This document shows positions 36,286 to 46,359 of a stretch of 57,564 bases of DNA, one piece after another. The stretch's first letter is position 1. Each line of letters starts with the position of its first letter. This stretch comes from Magnetococcales bacterium (lineage in GTDB: Bacteria; Pseudomonadota; Magnetococcia; Magnetococcales; UBA8363). The notes beneath the pieces are model-generated. The model ran no database searches and was not told the DNA's origin. It saw only the letters and a program-made list of their open reading frames with translations. A program made the position numbers and the translations under genes. Where the stretch lies: contig JADFYU010000014.1 of the NCBI GenBank assembly GCA_015232865.1, positions 1 through 57,564 of the forward strand. Reading direction: 5' to 3'.

Positions 36286-37808
36286 GCAACCAAATCCAGT
36301 TGGATCTTGTCTGTCACCTGATCAAGGGTTCCCAGATCTTTATTCCGGGTTTTGAGCTGTTTTCGCAAGGTTTTGCGCAGGGTTTTCTCCCCGCCGGTTT
36401 TTTTCATCAGGGTTGGATTTAAAAAGAGGGTCTCCCCTTGTGGCGGCAGTAGAAGCCCGCCAAAACCGCTCTCCTTGACGCGATTGTCATTATTGATCAT
36501 GCGGATGCCTGGTAGTTGATCGGAGAACTCCTGGTCAACCTGGGTCTCATCGTTGGGTTTGTGACCGTGAATGACGGTTTTCAGTCCCAAATCAAGCAAG
36601 AGTTGGGAAATTTTTTGTCCGTGGGTGATTTTCGATCCCCGAATGTTCTTTTCGTAATAGGGTTTCGGGTTGCGAATATCGCCGATGATTTCATAGCCGA
36701 GCCTGGTGGAGAAAAGGGGCTGCTTCTTGGCGAAAAACAGGGATTTAAGGTGTTCGGCATAATCGGACATATCCATCTTGTCATGGGCCATTTGAGTCAA
36801 TGTTTTTTCCAGTGCCAGAGTTGGATAGCCATGGATAAAGAGAGTGTCCGAGGCAATGTGAATAATCTGCTGATCACGGATGAAGGCCAGATCTTTTTTG
36901 GAGAGTGGCGTGGAAAGTCCATCGGCGGCCATTTTTAATATTGCCAGTTCATGATTGCCGTTTATCAAGGTTACCGAGCAGTGAGGCGGTGCGGTCTCCT
37001 GTAGGGTCCGAAAAAATTTGACTGCTTTCGGGCAGGGCTTCCATTTGTTCAGCCAATCTCCGGTATGGATGATATGGCGGTTTGCAATGCCTGGAGTCCA
37101 CTGGCCATCACGGTCACAAATTCCGGTCAACCAAAGGGTGTAGAGGGTTGTTTCGATGTCATTGTCGGTGTCGGAGAGGACCAATCTCCATTCTGGTTGC
37201 GGATCGTTCGTCGTCTCCTTTTTCAATCGTACTTCCGGTTCGTCGGCACTGTTGGCTGGAATTGGATTCCAGGTGTTGGAAGCTGTTGGCTGGGCAGGCA
37301 AAGCCGGTTGCACTGTTTGGATGGCCGGCTCTTGATGATTGTCCGGGGCCGGCTTTGGGTGGATGACGGCAGCCGGTTTTTGTCGTCGGACGACTGGTTG
37401 TTGGTTGCCGGTTAATTTTTGAACCGTGTCGGGCTGGGACAGCGGTGTTTCCCGCTTGATTGTCGAACGTTTGATCGCAGCCTTGGTTAAAACGGATTTG
37501 GCATCGACCGGACAAGGGGCCGTTTCAGATTTAGACTGGATTTTTGGCTCAATCCTCCCCTCCAGTTGATGCTTGATCTCTTCCCAAGGCCGTTGGCGAG
37601 CCAGTACGGGGTTCCCGGATCGTGTCGCCTGACTGCGGGCTGATTGGATTCTTTGAGAATATTTCTGGGCCATCGGGTGTGGGGCCGTTGGTCGGAATTG
37701 AAAAATGGTGTTTTGAATCCGGCGGCTGATTTTGTCCCAGATGGAGGGCGTTTGTCCGGCATCAGTCCGGTTTGTCGTGTGAGGGTAAGCAATGTTTGAG
37801 TTTGACAT
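36282..37808 (-). CDS. calcineurin-like metallophosphoesterase with a long disordered N-terminus
   Basis: A 508-residue protein from an ATG with AGGA 7 nt upstream. The first ~210 residues are low-complexity and rich in Pro, Gln, Lys and Ala. The phosphoesterase domain then shows [11 protein letters not shown] (motif I, DxD in place of DxH), HTGDWLNK (motif II), INGNHELA (GNHE) and VIHGHKPN (GHxx). The C-terminus has a GGEKTLRKTLRKQL basic tail. The divergent neighbour at 38254 is a paralogue with the same motifs. It probably cleaves a phosphate ester or nucleotide; the substrate is unknown. Confidence 0.78.
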   Translation of the reverse strand: MSNSNIAYPHTTNRTDAGQTPSIWDKISRRIQNTIFQFRPTAPHPMAQKYSQRIQSARSQATRSGNPVLARQRPWEEIKHQLEGRIEPKIQSKSETAPCPVDAKSVLTKAAIKRSTIKRETPLSQPDTVQKLTGNQQPVVRRQKPAAVIHPKPAPDNHQEPAIQTVQPALPAQPTASNTWNPIPANSADEPEVRLKKETTNDPQPEWRLVLSDTDNDIETTLYTLWLTGICDRDGQWTPGIANRHIIHTGDWLNKWKPCPKAVKFFRTLQETAPPHCSVTLINGNHELAILKMAADGLSTPLSKKDLAFIRDQQIIHIASDTLFIHGYPTLALEKTLTQMAHDKMDMSDYAEHLKSLFFAKKQPLFSTRLGYEIIGDIRNPKPYYEKNIRGSKITHGQKISQLLLDLGLKTVIHGHKPNDETQVDQEFSDQLPGIRMINNDNRVKESGFGGLLLPPQGETLFLNPTLMKKTGGEKTLRKTLRKQLKTRNKDLGTLDQVTDKIQLDLVA

Positions 37809-38253
37809 GTCAATTTCCTGATTCTTTTGCAGGTCATGATCGAAAAATGGAAAAAACATATAAGCAAGAGCGACCAGGCTCTGACCACATCGGTGCATTT
37901 TTTTCCATTGTTAAATGATCAAAAACGCGCATAGTCTGGTTTGAACTGGCTGGTTGATTTTGCAAAAACAGTCAGAAAAAACAGTTTAAAACAAGCATTT
38001 TAGTTGTTTAGCCCCGGATTGATTCATGGGGACCGGTTCCACAAAACAGTTGGCGATCATAACATGATTTGAGCAAAAATCATCTTATTTTCGTTAATTT
38101 TCATTAAAGCGAGTCTGTTTGCCGAACGAATGCGGATAAATTATGTTTAGCAAAACCCGTGCCTCTACAGGTCAGTCGGTGTAGAATGTCGGGTCTGTTT
38201 GGTGGGTAGTTTTAATTTGTAATGAGAAAAATTTATTAGCGAAAAAGGTTGCA

Positions 38254-39180
38254 ATGGGTTCACGCATTACCATCGTCTTATCAGATACCGACAACGATCT
38301 GAAGTCTATCTATTACTCGCTCTGGATGTTGGGTTTGATCAACCATACCGGTGCCTGGAAGAAGGGTATTGATGATTTTAAATTGGTTCATACGGGCGAT
38401 TGGCTGAACAAATCCCATCCCAATTCGGAAGTGGTTCTTCTCTGGAAAAATCTGCGCCAGACCCTGCCGGATCATGCGGAACTGGTGATCCTGAATGGGA
38501 ATCATGAGGTGGAAATTCTTCAGAGGGCTGAACATCGTCGCCGGAGTGGTTTGAGCAAGGCGGATTTGGGGTTTATCCGCAAACAGGATATCATGCACGT
38601 TTGTGACCGGTATCTCTATCTGCATGGCTATCCGACCTTTGAACTGTTGCGTCTTTTGAAGGATGTCAAAAAAGAGACGGGTTGCATGAACGATTTTAAC
38701 AACCGTTTTCGCAAAGCGTTCTACGAGGGGAAGTATGCCCTGTTTCGGGAGCGGGAGGGGATGGCGATCTTGGGGGATATTCGTCAAGCCCGTGATTACT
38801 ACAGCTCCAGAAGCCAGGATGGAGAGACGCACGGCGAGAAGATCAGTGTTCTTTTGCAAAAGTTGGGCATTGATACGGTGATACATGGCCATCGCCCCAA
38901 CATGATGATCCAACAGGATTTTGAGTTGAAGTTGGAGGTGCCCAAAATTCGATTCGTCAACAATGACAACAAAGCCCGACTTTCAAAATTGGGGGCGACG
39001 TTGATAACTGAAACAGGTCAAATCCGCTTTATCAATCTTCGTGAAATGTATTGGGCGGGTGGTGAAAAAACCTATCGAAAAAAATTAAAAAAGATCGTCA
39101 GAGGTTTTGGCAATAAAGATCGGCAATCACGAATGGAGACCGATTTTGTAAACCATGAAAATTATGAGCAGACCGGTTAA
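38254..39180 (+). CDS. calcineurin-like metallophosphoesterase, short paralogue
   Basis: A 308-residue protein with [44 protein letters not shown] and VIHGHRPN, plus the same [12 protein letters not shown] tail as the minus-strand paralogue. It lacks that protein's long N-terminal extension. AAAAGG is 5 nt before the ATG. The 445 bp between the two paralogues is A+T-rich and has no gene, so it must hold both promoters. Its stop overlaps the UvrB start by 26 bp. Confidence 0.78.
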   Translation: MGSRITIVLSDTDNDLKSIYYSLWMLGLINHTGAWKKGIDDFKLVHTGDWLNKSHPNSEVVLLWKNLRQTLPDHAELVILNGNHEVEILQRAEHRRRSGLSKADLGFIRKQDIMHVCDRYLYLHGYPTFELLRLLKDVKKETGCMNDFNNRFRKAFYEGKYALFREREGMAILGDIRQARDYYSSRSQDGETHGEKISVLLQKLGIDTVIHGHRPNMMIQQDFELKLEVPKIRFVNNDNKARLSKLGATLITETGQIRFINLREMYWAGGEKTYRKKLKKIVRGFGNKDRQSRMETDFVNHENYEQTG

Positions 39181-41203
39181 ATCTCCATTTAAGCTGGTTG
39201 CGCCCTATGAGCCTCAGGGGGATCAGCCCAAAGCGATCCGCGCGCTGGTGGCCGGGCTGTCACAGAACAAAAAAGATCAAGTGCTCTTGGGTGTCACCGG
39301 CTCCGGCAAAACCTTCACCATGGCCAACATCATTCGTGACACCGGACGTCCGGCGCTGATCCTGGCCCATAACAAGACCCTGGCTGGGCAGCTCTACAGT
39401 GAGATGCAAAGTTTTTTTCCAGACAATGCCGTTGAATACTTTGTCTCCTATTACGATTATTATCAGCCGGAGGCCTACGTTCCCCGTACCGATACCTTCA
39501 TCGAGAAAGACTCTTCGGTCAATGAACAGATCGATCGGATGCGGCACTCCGCAACCCGTTCTTTACTCTCCCGCGATGATGTCATTATCGTCAGTTCCGT
39601 CTCCTGCATCTATGGTATCGGCTCTCCAGACTCCTATCAGGAGATGTCGTTGACCCTGTGTGTCGGCGAGGAGATAGACCAACGGGTTTTGCTCAAACGG
39701 CTGGTTGAGATTCAATTCAAACGCAACGACATTGATTTTCATCGGGGAACGTTTCGTGTTCGGGGCGATACCATCGAGATTTTTCCCCCTCACGAAGAGG
39801 AGAAGGCGGTTCGTATCGAAATGTTCGGTGACGTCATCGACCGGATGGGGTTTATTGATCCGCTGACCGGTCGAAGTGGAGATAAAATGGACCGGATGAC
39901 CTTTTTTCCGGCCAGCCATTATGCGACCAAACGGGCGACTTTGCTGCGGGCCATGGAGCAAATTAAAAAAGAGATGGCTCAACGGGTCGAATGGTATCAA
40001 AAAGAGGCCAAATACCTGGAGGCCCAACGGATAGAAGGGCGTACCCTTTATGATCTGGAGATGATCCAAGAGGTGGGATACTGTACCGGTATCGAGAATT
40101 ACAGCCGCTACCTGAGCAATCGTCAGGCCGGAGAGCCGCCGCCGACCCTGATGGAATATTTGCCGGACAACGCCCTGTTGTTCATTGATGAAAGCCATGT
40201 CACAACCCCGCAGATCGGTGGTATGTACAAAGGCGATCGATCTCGAAAATCGACGTTGGTGGAGTATGGATTCCGTCTGCCGTCGGCCATGGATAACCGC
40301 CCATTGATGATGGAAGAGTTTGACCGCTTACGTCCTTCGACCATCTACGTCTCCGCTACCCCGGCGGCCCTTGAGGTGGGCCGAAGCGGTGGCGAAGTGG
40401 TGGAACAGATTGTCCGCCCGACCGGACTGTTGGAGCCGGAGGTGGTGATTCGTCCGGTGGAGAGCCAGGTGGATGATCTGATGGCTGAGATTGGTCGGGT
40501 GGTCAACAAAGGCTATCGGGTTCTGGTTACGACACTGACCAAACGGATGGCTGAGGATCTTACCGATTATCTAGAGGGGCTGGGGGTTCTGGTTCGCTAT
40601 CTGCACTCCGATGTCGATACCTTGGAACGGATGGAAATCATTCGAGATCTGCGCCAGGGTCACTTTAACGTTCTGGTCGGTATCAATCTGTTGCGAGAGG
40701 GGTTGGATATTCCCGAGGTTGGTCTGGTTGCCATTTTGGATGCCGATAAAGAGGGTTTTTTGCGCTCGGAAACCGCTCTGATCCAGACCATCGGTCGGGC
40801 GGCAAGAAATGTGGAGGGTTTTGTCATTCTTTATGCCGACAAGATGACCGGTTCCATGACGCGGGCTTTGGCGGAGACAGAACGGAGGCGGGTCATTCAA
40901 CTGGAATACAACCGGACCCACCATATTCAACCCAAATCGACTGTGACCGCTCTTTCTCAGTTTCCGGGGATGGATCTGGCGGTGGACTCTTGCCTTCTTG
41001 AACGCGAAAAGTCAGCCGGCCAGCTTCAAGTGGCCGAGCCGTCGGCGGCCTATGGGGTTGGGCGCAGTAGCCAGGATCTGGCCAAGGAGATCAAACAGTT
41101 GGAAAAACAGATGCACGAGGCGGCCAAACGCCTGGAGTTTGAACTGGCGGCCACCTATCGGGATCGATTGTTGCGGTTGGAGAAGGAGGCGCTGTTTGTG
41201 TAA
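39155..41203 (+). CDS. uvrB: UvrABC excinuclease subunit B
   Basis: A 682-residue protein of usual length. [14 protein letters not shown] is Walker [13 protein letters not shown] is the beta-hairpin that clamps damaged DNA, and FIDESHV is Walker B. The helicase motif [15 protein letters not shown] and QTIGRAARN also match, and the C-terminal UVR motif ([20 protein letters not shown]) binds UvrC. It verifies DNA lesions handed on by UvrA and loads UvrC. A second ATG at codon 4 is possible; neither has a strong ribosome binding site, which fits coupling to the overlapping upstream gene. Confidence 0.97.
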   Translation: MKIMSRPVKSPFKLVAPYEPQGDQPKAIRALVAGLSQNKKDQVLLGVTGSGKTFTMANIIRDTGRPALILAHNKTLAGQLYSEMQSFFPDNAVEYFVSYYDYYQPEAYVPRTDTFIEKDSSVNEQIDRMRHSATRSLLSRDDVIIVSSVSCIYGIGSPDSYQEMSLTLCVGEEIDQRVLLKRLVEIQFKRNDIDFHRGTFRVRGDTIEIFPPHEEEKAVRIEMFGDVIDRMGFIDPLTGRSGDKMDRMTFFPASHYATKRATLLRAMEQIKKEMAQRVEWYQKEAKYLEAQRIEGRTLYDLEMIQEVGYCTGIENYSRYLSNRQAGEPPPTLMEYLPDNALLFIDESHVTTPQIGGMYKGDRSRKSTLVEYGFRLPSAMDNRPLMMEEFDRLRPSTIYVSATPAALEVGRSGGEVVEQIVRPTGLLEPEVVIRPVESQVDDLMAEIGRVVNKGYRVLVTTLTKRMAEDLTDYLEGLGVLVRYLHSDVDTLERMEIIRDLRQGHFNVLVGINLLREGLDIPEVGLVAILDADKEGFLRSETALIQTIGRAARNVEGFVILYADKMTGSMTRALAETERRRVIQLEYNRTHHIQPKSTVTALSQFPGMDLAVDSCLLEREKSAGQLQVAEPSAAYGVGRSSQDLAKEIKQLEKQMHEAAKRLEFELAATYRDRLLRLEKEALFV

Positions 41204-41240
41204 GGGATCGCAAATACAACGTCAACTTCTTGCTTCTCTC

Positions 41241-41417
41241 TAGTGCTCTTGCTCTCGTTAATTGACAGGTTAAAATCTGCACGACCAAAAGTTGAAATGG
41301 GTTGGTTTTTTCGGGGCTTTGCCCCGTACCCCACTGAGGCGGAGAACCGCCCCAGACCCCACCCTTTTTTTTTAATTGTTTTTTTGGCCTTCGGCCTGCC
41401 CATCAATTGATGAGTGC
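41241..41417 (+). repeat. dispersed 176-bp repeat, copy 2
   Basis: Same orientation and layout as the copy at 28906: TAGTGCTCTTGCTCTCG, the CGGGGCTTTGCCCCG hairpin, a T9 run, GGCCTTCGGCC and CATCAATTGATG. It lies 37 bp after the uvrB stop. As with copy 1, it follows the 3' end of a plus-strand gene, which suggests a preference for such sites or a role in transcript ending. Confidence 0.9.
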
Positions 41418-41454
41418 TGAAGCACTAGGCTGGTCTGGTCTCTACGTTTTTTTC

Positions 41455-41514
41455 GATTCACCAGGCAAACCGATATTTTTCACCAGCCATACACTTACAA
41501 CTGCCGAATATAGG
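41455..41514 (+). repeat. 60-bp dispersed leader repeat, copy A
   Basis: GATTCACCAGGCAAACC begins a 60-bp stretch that recurs before msrA. The shared blocks are CACCAGGCAAACC, CACCAGC and AACTGCCGAAT. It ends 25 bp before the aminotransferase start codon. Confidence 0.8.
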
Positions 41515-41539
41515 TTAATGACTCTGGAGGCTGAATAAA

Positions 41540-42766
41540 ATGATCTGGGCCGATAAGCTGAGTGGAATACAGCCCTTCTACGTGATGGAGGTCTTGCGTC
41601 GGGCCAAAGAGTTGGAGGCTCAAGGTCGGGATATCGTTCGTTTGGAGGTGGGTGAACCGGTCTTTGCGACACCGGCTCCGGTTTTGGCGGCCGCGCAACG
41701 GGCTTTGGAACAGGATTTGACCCAATATACCCAGGCCAAAGGCAGTCTGCCTCTTCGGCAACGAATTGCCCAATGGTACGGAACGCAGTATGGAGTAGAC
41801 CTCTCACCGGAACGGATTTTCGTGACACCGGGCACATCTGGGGCTTTTATGCTGGCCTTCGGTTTGATTTTGAATCCCGGCGACCGCTTTGCCATCTCCG
41901 ATCCCGGTTACCCGTGTTATCCCAACATGATCAGACTTCTCGGTGGTGCACCGGTTCGGATTTCCGTCGGGCCGGATAGTCACTATCAACTCAATGCCGC
42001 CCTGTTGGAGCCGGAGTTGAAATACGGATTGCGCGGTGGTCTGGTCACCAGTCCATCCAATCCGACCGGCACATTGATTCCCGATCAGGCATTCCGCGAG
42101 GTGGTTTCTCTGCTGGAAGAGGGGGGTGGGGCGGTGATTTCCGATGAAATCTACCACGGCATCACCTATGGCGTGCCAGCGAAGAGTGCGCTGTGCTTTT
42201 CCGATGAATCCATTGTCATCAACGGCTTTTCAAAATATTTCGGTATGACCGGCTGGCGGCTGGGCTGGATTATCGTCCCGGAGAGCGCCTTGCAAGCGGT
42301 TGAAATGTTGCAGCAAAACCTTTTTATCAGTGCGCCGACCCTCTCCCAACAAGCGGCCATCGCCGCCTTTGATTGTACCGACCTGTTTGATCAACATCTT
42401 GAAAGCTACAATAAAAACAGAACCTATCTGATTGCAGCCTTGAAAGAGTTGGGCTTTGTCATTGCGGTGGAGCCATTGGGAGCCTTTTACATCTATGCGG
42501 AGATATCGGCCATCCTGCGGGAGACCGGGATTTCCGATTCAAAAACATTTTGCCAGCGTTTATTGGAAGAGTCGGGTGTGGCGGTGACGCCGGGCCTGGA
42601 TTTTGGTGAATATCGGTCCAATATCCACCTGCGATTTTCCTATGCGACCGACTATTCGAGAATTGTCGAGGGTGTCGCACGTATGGCGGAATTTCTCGGC
42701 AAAAAAAACCCGCTTCTTCTCCGCACGATGGGTGAAGAAGCGGGTCAAAACCGACTGGATCCCTGA
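41540..42766 (+). CDS. class I/II PLP-dependent aminotransferase
   Basis: A 408-residue fold-type I enzyme close to the AspC/AraT group. FVTPGTSGAFMLAFGLIL binds PLP, TSPSNPTGTLI holds the conserved Asn-Pro, and NGFSKYFGMTGWRLGW carries the PLP lysine and the arginine of the active site. RFSYATDY near the end supplies the carboxylate-binding Arg. The amino-acid substrate cannot be told from sequence. A strong hairpin in the last 60 bases of the gene belongs to a transcript on the other strand. A 60-bp repeat ends 25 bp before its ATG. Confidence 0.88.
   Translation: MIWADKLSGIQPFYVMEVLRRAKELEAQGRDIVRLEVGEPVFATPAPVLAAAQRALEQDLTQYTQAKGSLPLRQRIAQWYGTQYGVDLSPERIFVTPGTSGAFMLAFGLILNPGDRFAISDPGYPCYPNMIRLLGGAPVRISVGPDSHYQLNAALLEPELKYGLRGGLVTSPSNPTGTLIPDQAFREVVSLLEEGGGAVISDEIYHGITYGVPAKSALCFSDESIVINGFSKYFGMTGWRLGWIIVPESALQAVEMLQQNLFISAPTLSQQAAIAAFDCTDLFDQHLESYNKNRTYLIAALKELGFVIAVEPLGAFYIYAEISAILRETGISDSKTFCQRLLEESGVAVTPGLDFGEYRSNIHLRFSYATDYSRIVEGVARMAEFLGKKNPLLLRTMGEEAGQNRLDP
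42701..42745 (-). terminator. strong intrinsic terminator on the minus strand
   Basis: ACCCGCTTCTTC and GAAGAAGCGGGT form a perfect 12-bp stem with a 14-nt loop. On the minus strand it runs directly into T8. It lies inside the 3' end of the plus-strand aminotransferase gene, so it serves no annotated protein gene. Confidence 0.8.
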
Positions 42767-42845
42767 TGGGGGGGAAGGGGTGGGGTCCAATCGAACGCGA
42801 CCGGGTCGAAGGAGGGAACTCACACAAACACCCGGCTCGTTACAT
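42701..42845 (-). ncRNA. candidate small RNA with an anti-Shine-Dalgarno loop
   Basis: Between the aminotransferase stop and the ETF-QO gene, the minus strand shows a hairpin (CCGGGT at 42835-42830 with ACCCGG at 42806-42801). Its 23-nt loop holds CCCTCCTTCG. C-rich unpaired sequence follows, and then a perfect 12-bp terminator stem with T8. An exposed CCUCC loop plus an intrinsic terminator is the layout of several alphaproteobacterial trans-acting small RNAs that mask ribosome binding sites. The 3' part is antisense to the aminotransferase mRNA. The 5' end and promoter are not clear; no good -10/-35 pair was found. Confidence 0.5.
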
Positions 42846-42936
42846 TAATTTGACCGCTACCTTTTTGAATGGTTCCTGATTTTAAAAAAAAGTTTGTTTT
42901 TTTTTGCCCGGTTTGATCTGAAGAGAGCAGAGAAGA

Positions 42937-44520
42937 ATGTCGGATGAATCCCTGATTTTTGATGTGGTGATTGTCGGGGCTGGTCCGGCTGGTTTAGGGG
43001 CGGCCATCCGCCTGGGGCAGTTGGCTCGCCAGCATGGCCAAGACATTTCAATCTGTCTCTTGGAAAAAGGGGCCAGCATCGGCGCCCATATTCTTTCCGG
43101 GGCTGTTTTCGATCCCATCGCCCTGACGCAGTTGATTCCCGATTGGCGTGAAAAACAGGCGCCGATCGGCCAACAGGTCACGCAGGAACAGTTTTTACTG
43201 CTTAACGCCAGCTCCAGCCTGAAGCTGCCCGACCCCGGATTTTTAAACACGGATTGTCACATTCTAAGTCTGGGTCAGATGACTCTCTGGTTGGCGCAAC
43301 AGGCGGAGAATCTGGGTGTCCAAATTTTTTGCGGGTTTGCGGCATCCCGATTGCTTTATTCCGAACAGGGTACGGTCATCGGTATTGAAACGGGCGAGAT
43401 GGGCCGTGGCAAAGAGGGCGAAAAAAATGCCAATTATCAACCGGGGATAAAAATAAAGGCCCGGCAGACCCTGTTGGCTGAAGGATGCCGGGGACAGTTG
43501 AGCGGCGAGGTTGTTCGCCGCTACGGTCTGAATGCGCAGGCTCAGCCACAGCAGTATGCGCTGGGCATCAAAGAGTTGTGGCAGGTTGACTCCTCCCTCC
43601 ACTCCCCTGGCTCCATCGTCCATACGGTCGGCTGGCCACTGGATCACGACACTTATGGCGGTGGGTTTGTCTACCATCAGAGCCAACAGCAAGTCGCCGT
43701 CGGCCTGGTGATTGGCTTGGATTATCGCTCCAACAGCCTAGATCCGTTCGAGCGTTTTCAGACATTCAAGAGCCATCCTCTCCTCCGCCCCCTGTTTGCC
43801 GGAGGTATGCGAATCGGGTTCGGGGCCAGAACCCTCACCGAAGGCGGGGTTCAATCCCTGCCGAAACTCTCTTTTCCCGGTGGAGTACTGTTGGGAGATG
43901 CGGCGGGTTTTATGGATGTTGGCCGTATGAAAGGATCGCACATGGCGCTTCATTCCGGTCAACTGGCGGCAGAAGCCGTCTTTTTGCTGTTGTTCGATCA
44001 TTCCAAACCGGAAACCGATCTCTACACCCAGGCCATCCAGAGCAGTTGGATCTGGCGCGATTTATCCAGATCCCGAAATCTCAGGCCGGGGTTTGGTTGG
44101 GGATTGATCCCCGGTCTGTTCCAGGGGGCGGTGGATCATTGGCTGTTGAAGGGAAAAGCCCCTTGGACCTTGAACCACCGTCGTCGCAGTCACCGGATCA
44201 AACGATTTTCAACGCCCAATCAAGGCCCAGCTGCCGAATCCAGGTTCAAGGGGGATGGTCGGCTGACGTTTGATCAATCCTCATCCCTGCAACTGGCTGG
44301 GGTTTTTCATCAGGAAGATCAGCCGTCGCACATTATTTCCGACCATACCGGCCCGGAGGATAACCGGTTTCGACGGTACTGCCCGGCCGACGTCTTTGCG
44401 ACGGTGCTAAGCCCCAGCAACTGCCTCCATTGCAAAAGTTGTGACATCAAGGATTTTGATAAACGATTAAGTTGGGTCGCACCCCAAGGTGGAGAGGGGC
44501 CGAACTATATTGGAATGTAG
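42937..44520 (+). CDS. electron-transfer flavoprotein-ubiquinone oxidoreductase
   Basis: A 527-residue membrane-associated flavoprotein. VVIVGAGPAGLGAAIRLGQL is the FAD-binding fold, GASIGAHILSGAVFDP the family signature, and GGVLLGDAAGFMD and KGSHMALHSGQLAAEA the FAD and quinone-site blocks. The C-terminus has CPADVF and SNCLHCKSCDIKD, the four cysteines of the [4Fe-4S] cluster. It passes electrons from ETF to ubiquinone. No etfAB genes are in the window, so its partner lies elsewhere. GAGAGCAGAGAAG precedes the ATG. Confidence 0.92.
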   Translation: MSDESLIFDVVIVGAGPAGLGAAIRLGQLARQHGQDISICLLEKGASIGAHILSGAVFDPIALTQLIPDWREKQAPIGQQVTQEQFLLLNASSSLKLPDPGFLNTDCHILSLGQMTLWLAQQAENLGVQIFCGFAASRLLYSEQGTVIGIETGEMGRGKEGEKNANYQPGIKIKARQTLLAEGCRGQLSGEVVRRYGLNAQAQPQQYALGIKELWQVDSSLHSPGSIVHTVGWPLDHDTYGGGFVYHQSQQQVAVGLVIGLDYRSNSLDPFERFQTFKSHPLLRPLFAGGMRIGFGARTLTEGGVQSLPKLSFPGGVLLGDAAGFMDVGRMKGSHMALHSGQLAAEAVFLLLFDHSKPETDLYTQAIQSSWIWRDLSRSRNLRPGFGWGLIPGLFQGAVDHWLLKGKAPWTLNHRRRSHRIKRFSTPNQGPAAESRFKGDGRLTFDQSSSLQLAGVFHQEDQPSHIISDHTGPEDNRFRRYCPADVFATVLSPSNCLHCKSCDIKDFDKRLSWVAPQGGEGPNYIGM

Positions 44521-44548
44521 ACTTTTTTTGTTTTATGGTCGATAGTGA

Positions 44549-46267
44549 ATGGAGTTGGATGTTTGTGGATTCCAGGCCGTCTCCCTTGACTTTGATCGTT
44601 CTTTCGCTACGCAAAGAGGATTTTTGCAGAAGATGATAGCAATTTTGACCAGAAGCAGTGGATTTTTCAGAACCCTTCTTCGTATGATTGCCGGAGCCTA
44701 TTTCTCAGTTTCGTCCAAGTTTTTAATCCGCGAAAAGGCTGTCGATGCCCAGGATTGGAAACACCGCCGGGCTGAGACTCTCTGGAAGGAGGCCGTCGAT
44801 CTTCAAAGTTCCGGATTATTTAAAAAATCTTTGGCTAAATGGCTGGATTCCGCCAAATTCGAGGCCGACAGCAGTGATCCGCGATTGGATTTTCTGGCTC
44901 ATGTCTATAACGAAATCGGCTATTGCAACTATCAGACTCTCAACTATCAGGAGTCCAGGCGCTATTATGAGCTGGCGTTGGATACCTATAAAAAAATCAG
45001 TATTTTTCACGGCGCCAACAGTGCTTACACCATGAACAATTTTGCCTTGTTGTTGCTGGAGATCGGCGAGGAGACTCGCGCGGCTCAACATGTTCTGGAC
45101 GCCTTGAAGATATTGGAGAAAAAAACCGGAAAAAACTCACCGCTTCTGACCTATGTGCTCAACAATCTGGCCCGAATCCGCATTCATCAGAAACGCTATT
45201 CAGAGGGGGAACAGGTTTTGCTCCGCGCCTTGGATGTCGAGAATAAAATGATGGTGGGAGGATCTCCTGAAGTGGTTACGACCCTGGAGTTGCTGGCCAT
45301 TGTCTCCTTCCATCTTAAAAAAATTGATCAATCCGAAGGCTATTTTTTGAAGGTTGTCGAGATGCGGGAGCAGGCCAGAGGATTCGATCATAAATCGGTT
45401 GCCCCGGCACTCTATTCCCTGGGAGGATTTTATGCGGATGTCGGCAATTATGAAAAGGCAGAGCAGGCCTTTTATCGATGTCGGGACATTCTCTCGATCA
45501 ACTACGGACCTGACCACCGTTTTTCCGGTGTTTTCCTCAATCAACTGGGATGGGTCGCCGTACAAAAGCAGCGATTGAACGAGGCTCGATCGTTATTTGA
45601 CCGCGCGGTGGAGATTGGTGAACGGTATGGAAATAAACATCGAATCGATCTGGCCGTCTCCCTTTATAACAGCGGTCTGTTGGATTGGATGCAGAACTCT
45701 GATGAGTTGGCCGGGCAAAAATTATTTCGAAGCCTGGCTCTGTTTTCTTCAATCTCCAATAAAGCCTATCTGCCGATCATTCACTATGGAGTGTGCGTTC
45801 TTCTGGATCAGAAGGGGCGGATTGAACTGAGTCTGTTTTTTGGCAAACTGTCCCTGCGTGACAGCTTGAGACGTCGGGGTTCTGGCGCAGCAAAAACCGT
45901 TTTTCCCCGCTGGCTGTTGTATCCACCAAACAATATTGTTTCGGTGATGAAAAGCCTTTTTGAGCGATCAGGCCGCCAATTGGAGGCTGAAGCTTTCTTT
46001 GGCAGTGGTTCCGCTTCTGCTGTTTCCCGATTTTTTAGTAAAGAGTCCAAAAGCGCCATGAAATGGAACCGGGATGAGCAGGTTTGGGCCGATGGCTATG
46101 AAAAGTGGTCCAAACAGGCCCGGATATGGGGGGAGAATCAGGATAGGCCGGAACAGGAACCCGATGAGGCCGCAGTCGCCAGAGCCGGGTACCAGAGTTT
46201 GAATGAGGTTGTCGAAGGGTTTGCATCCCTTTTGGAAAGTTTTGAAAGTCGTTCCGCCTCTGCCTGA
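44549..46267 (+). CDS. tetratricopeptide-repeat protein
   Basis: A 572-residue protein. Residues ~100-420 are tandem TPRs of the kinesin-light-chain type (HVYNEIGYCNYQTLNYQESR; YVLNNLARIRIHQKRYSEGE; YSLGGFYADVGNYEKAEQAF). A moderately hydrophobic segment near residues 38-60 may anchor or export it. Such repeats mediate protein binding; no catalytic domain is visible. The start is uncertain: neither this ATG nor an in-frame one at 44633 has an ideal ribosome binding site. It follows ETF-QO with a 28-bp gap. Confidence 0.72.
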   Translation: MELDVCGFQAVSLDFDRSFATQRGFLQKMIAILTRSSGFFRTLLRMIAGAYFSVSSKFLIREKAVDAQDWKHRRAETLWKEAVDLQSSGLFKKSLAKWLDSAKFEADSSDPRLDFLAHVYNEIGYCNYQTLNYQESRRYYELALDTYKKISIFHGANSAYTMNNFALLLLEIGEETRAAQHVLDALKILEKKTGKNSPLLTYVLNNLARIRIHQKRYSEGEQVLLRALDVENKMMVGGSPEVVTTLELLAIVSFHLKKIDQSEGYFLKVVEMREQARGFDHKSVAPALYSLGGFYADVGNYEKAEQAFYRCRDILSINYGPDHRFSGVFLNQLGWVAVQKQRLNEARSLFDRAVEIGERYGNKHRIDLAVSLYNSGLLDWMQNSDELAGQKLFRSLALFSSISNKAYLPIIHYGVCVLLDQKGRIELSLFFGKLSLRDSLRRRGSGAAKTVFPRWLLYPPNNIVSVMKSLFERSGRQLEAEAFFGSGSASAVSRFFSKESKSAMKWNRDEQVWADGYEKWSKQARIWGENQDRPEQEPDEAAVARAGYQSLNEVVEGFASLLESFESRSASA

Positions 46268-46359
46268 AATCCGACTTGTTCGAAAGGGGTGCGTTTTTTC
46301 AACAGACACGACGTCCAACAATCGAATTTAAGGATTATCCCCACATGGCTCAACCCCTT

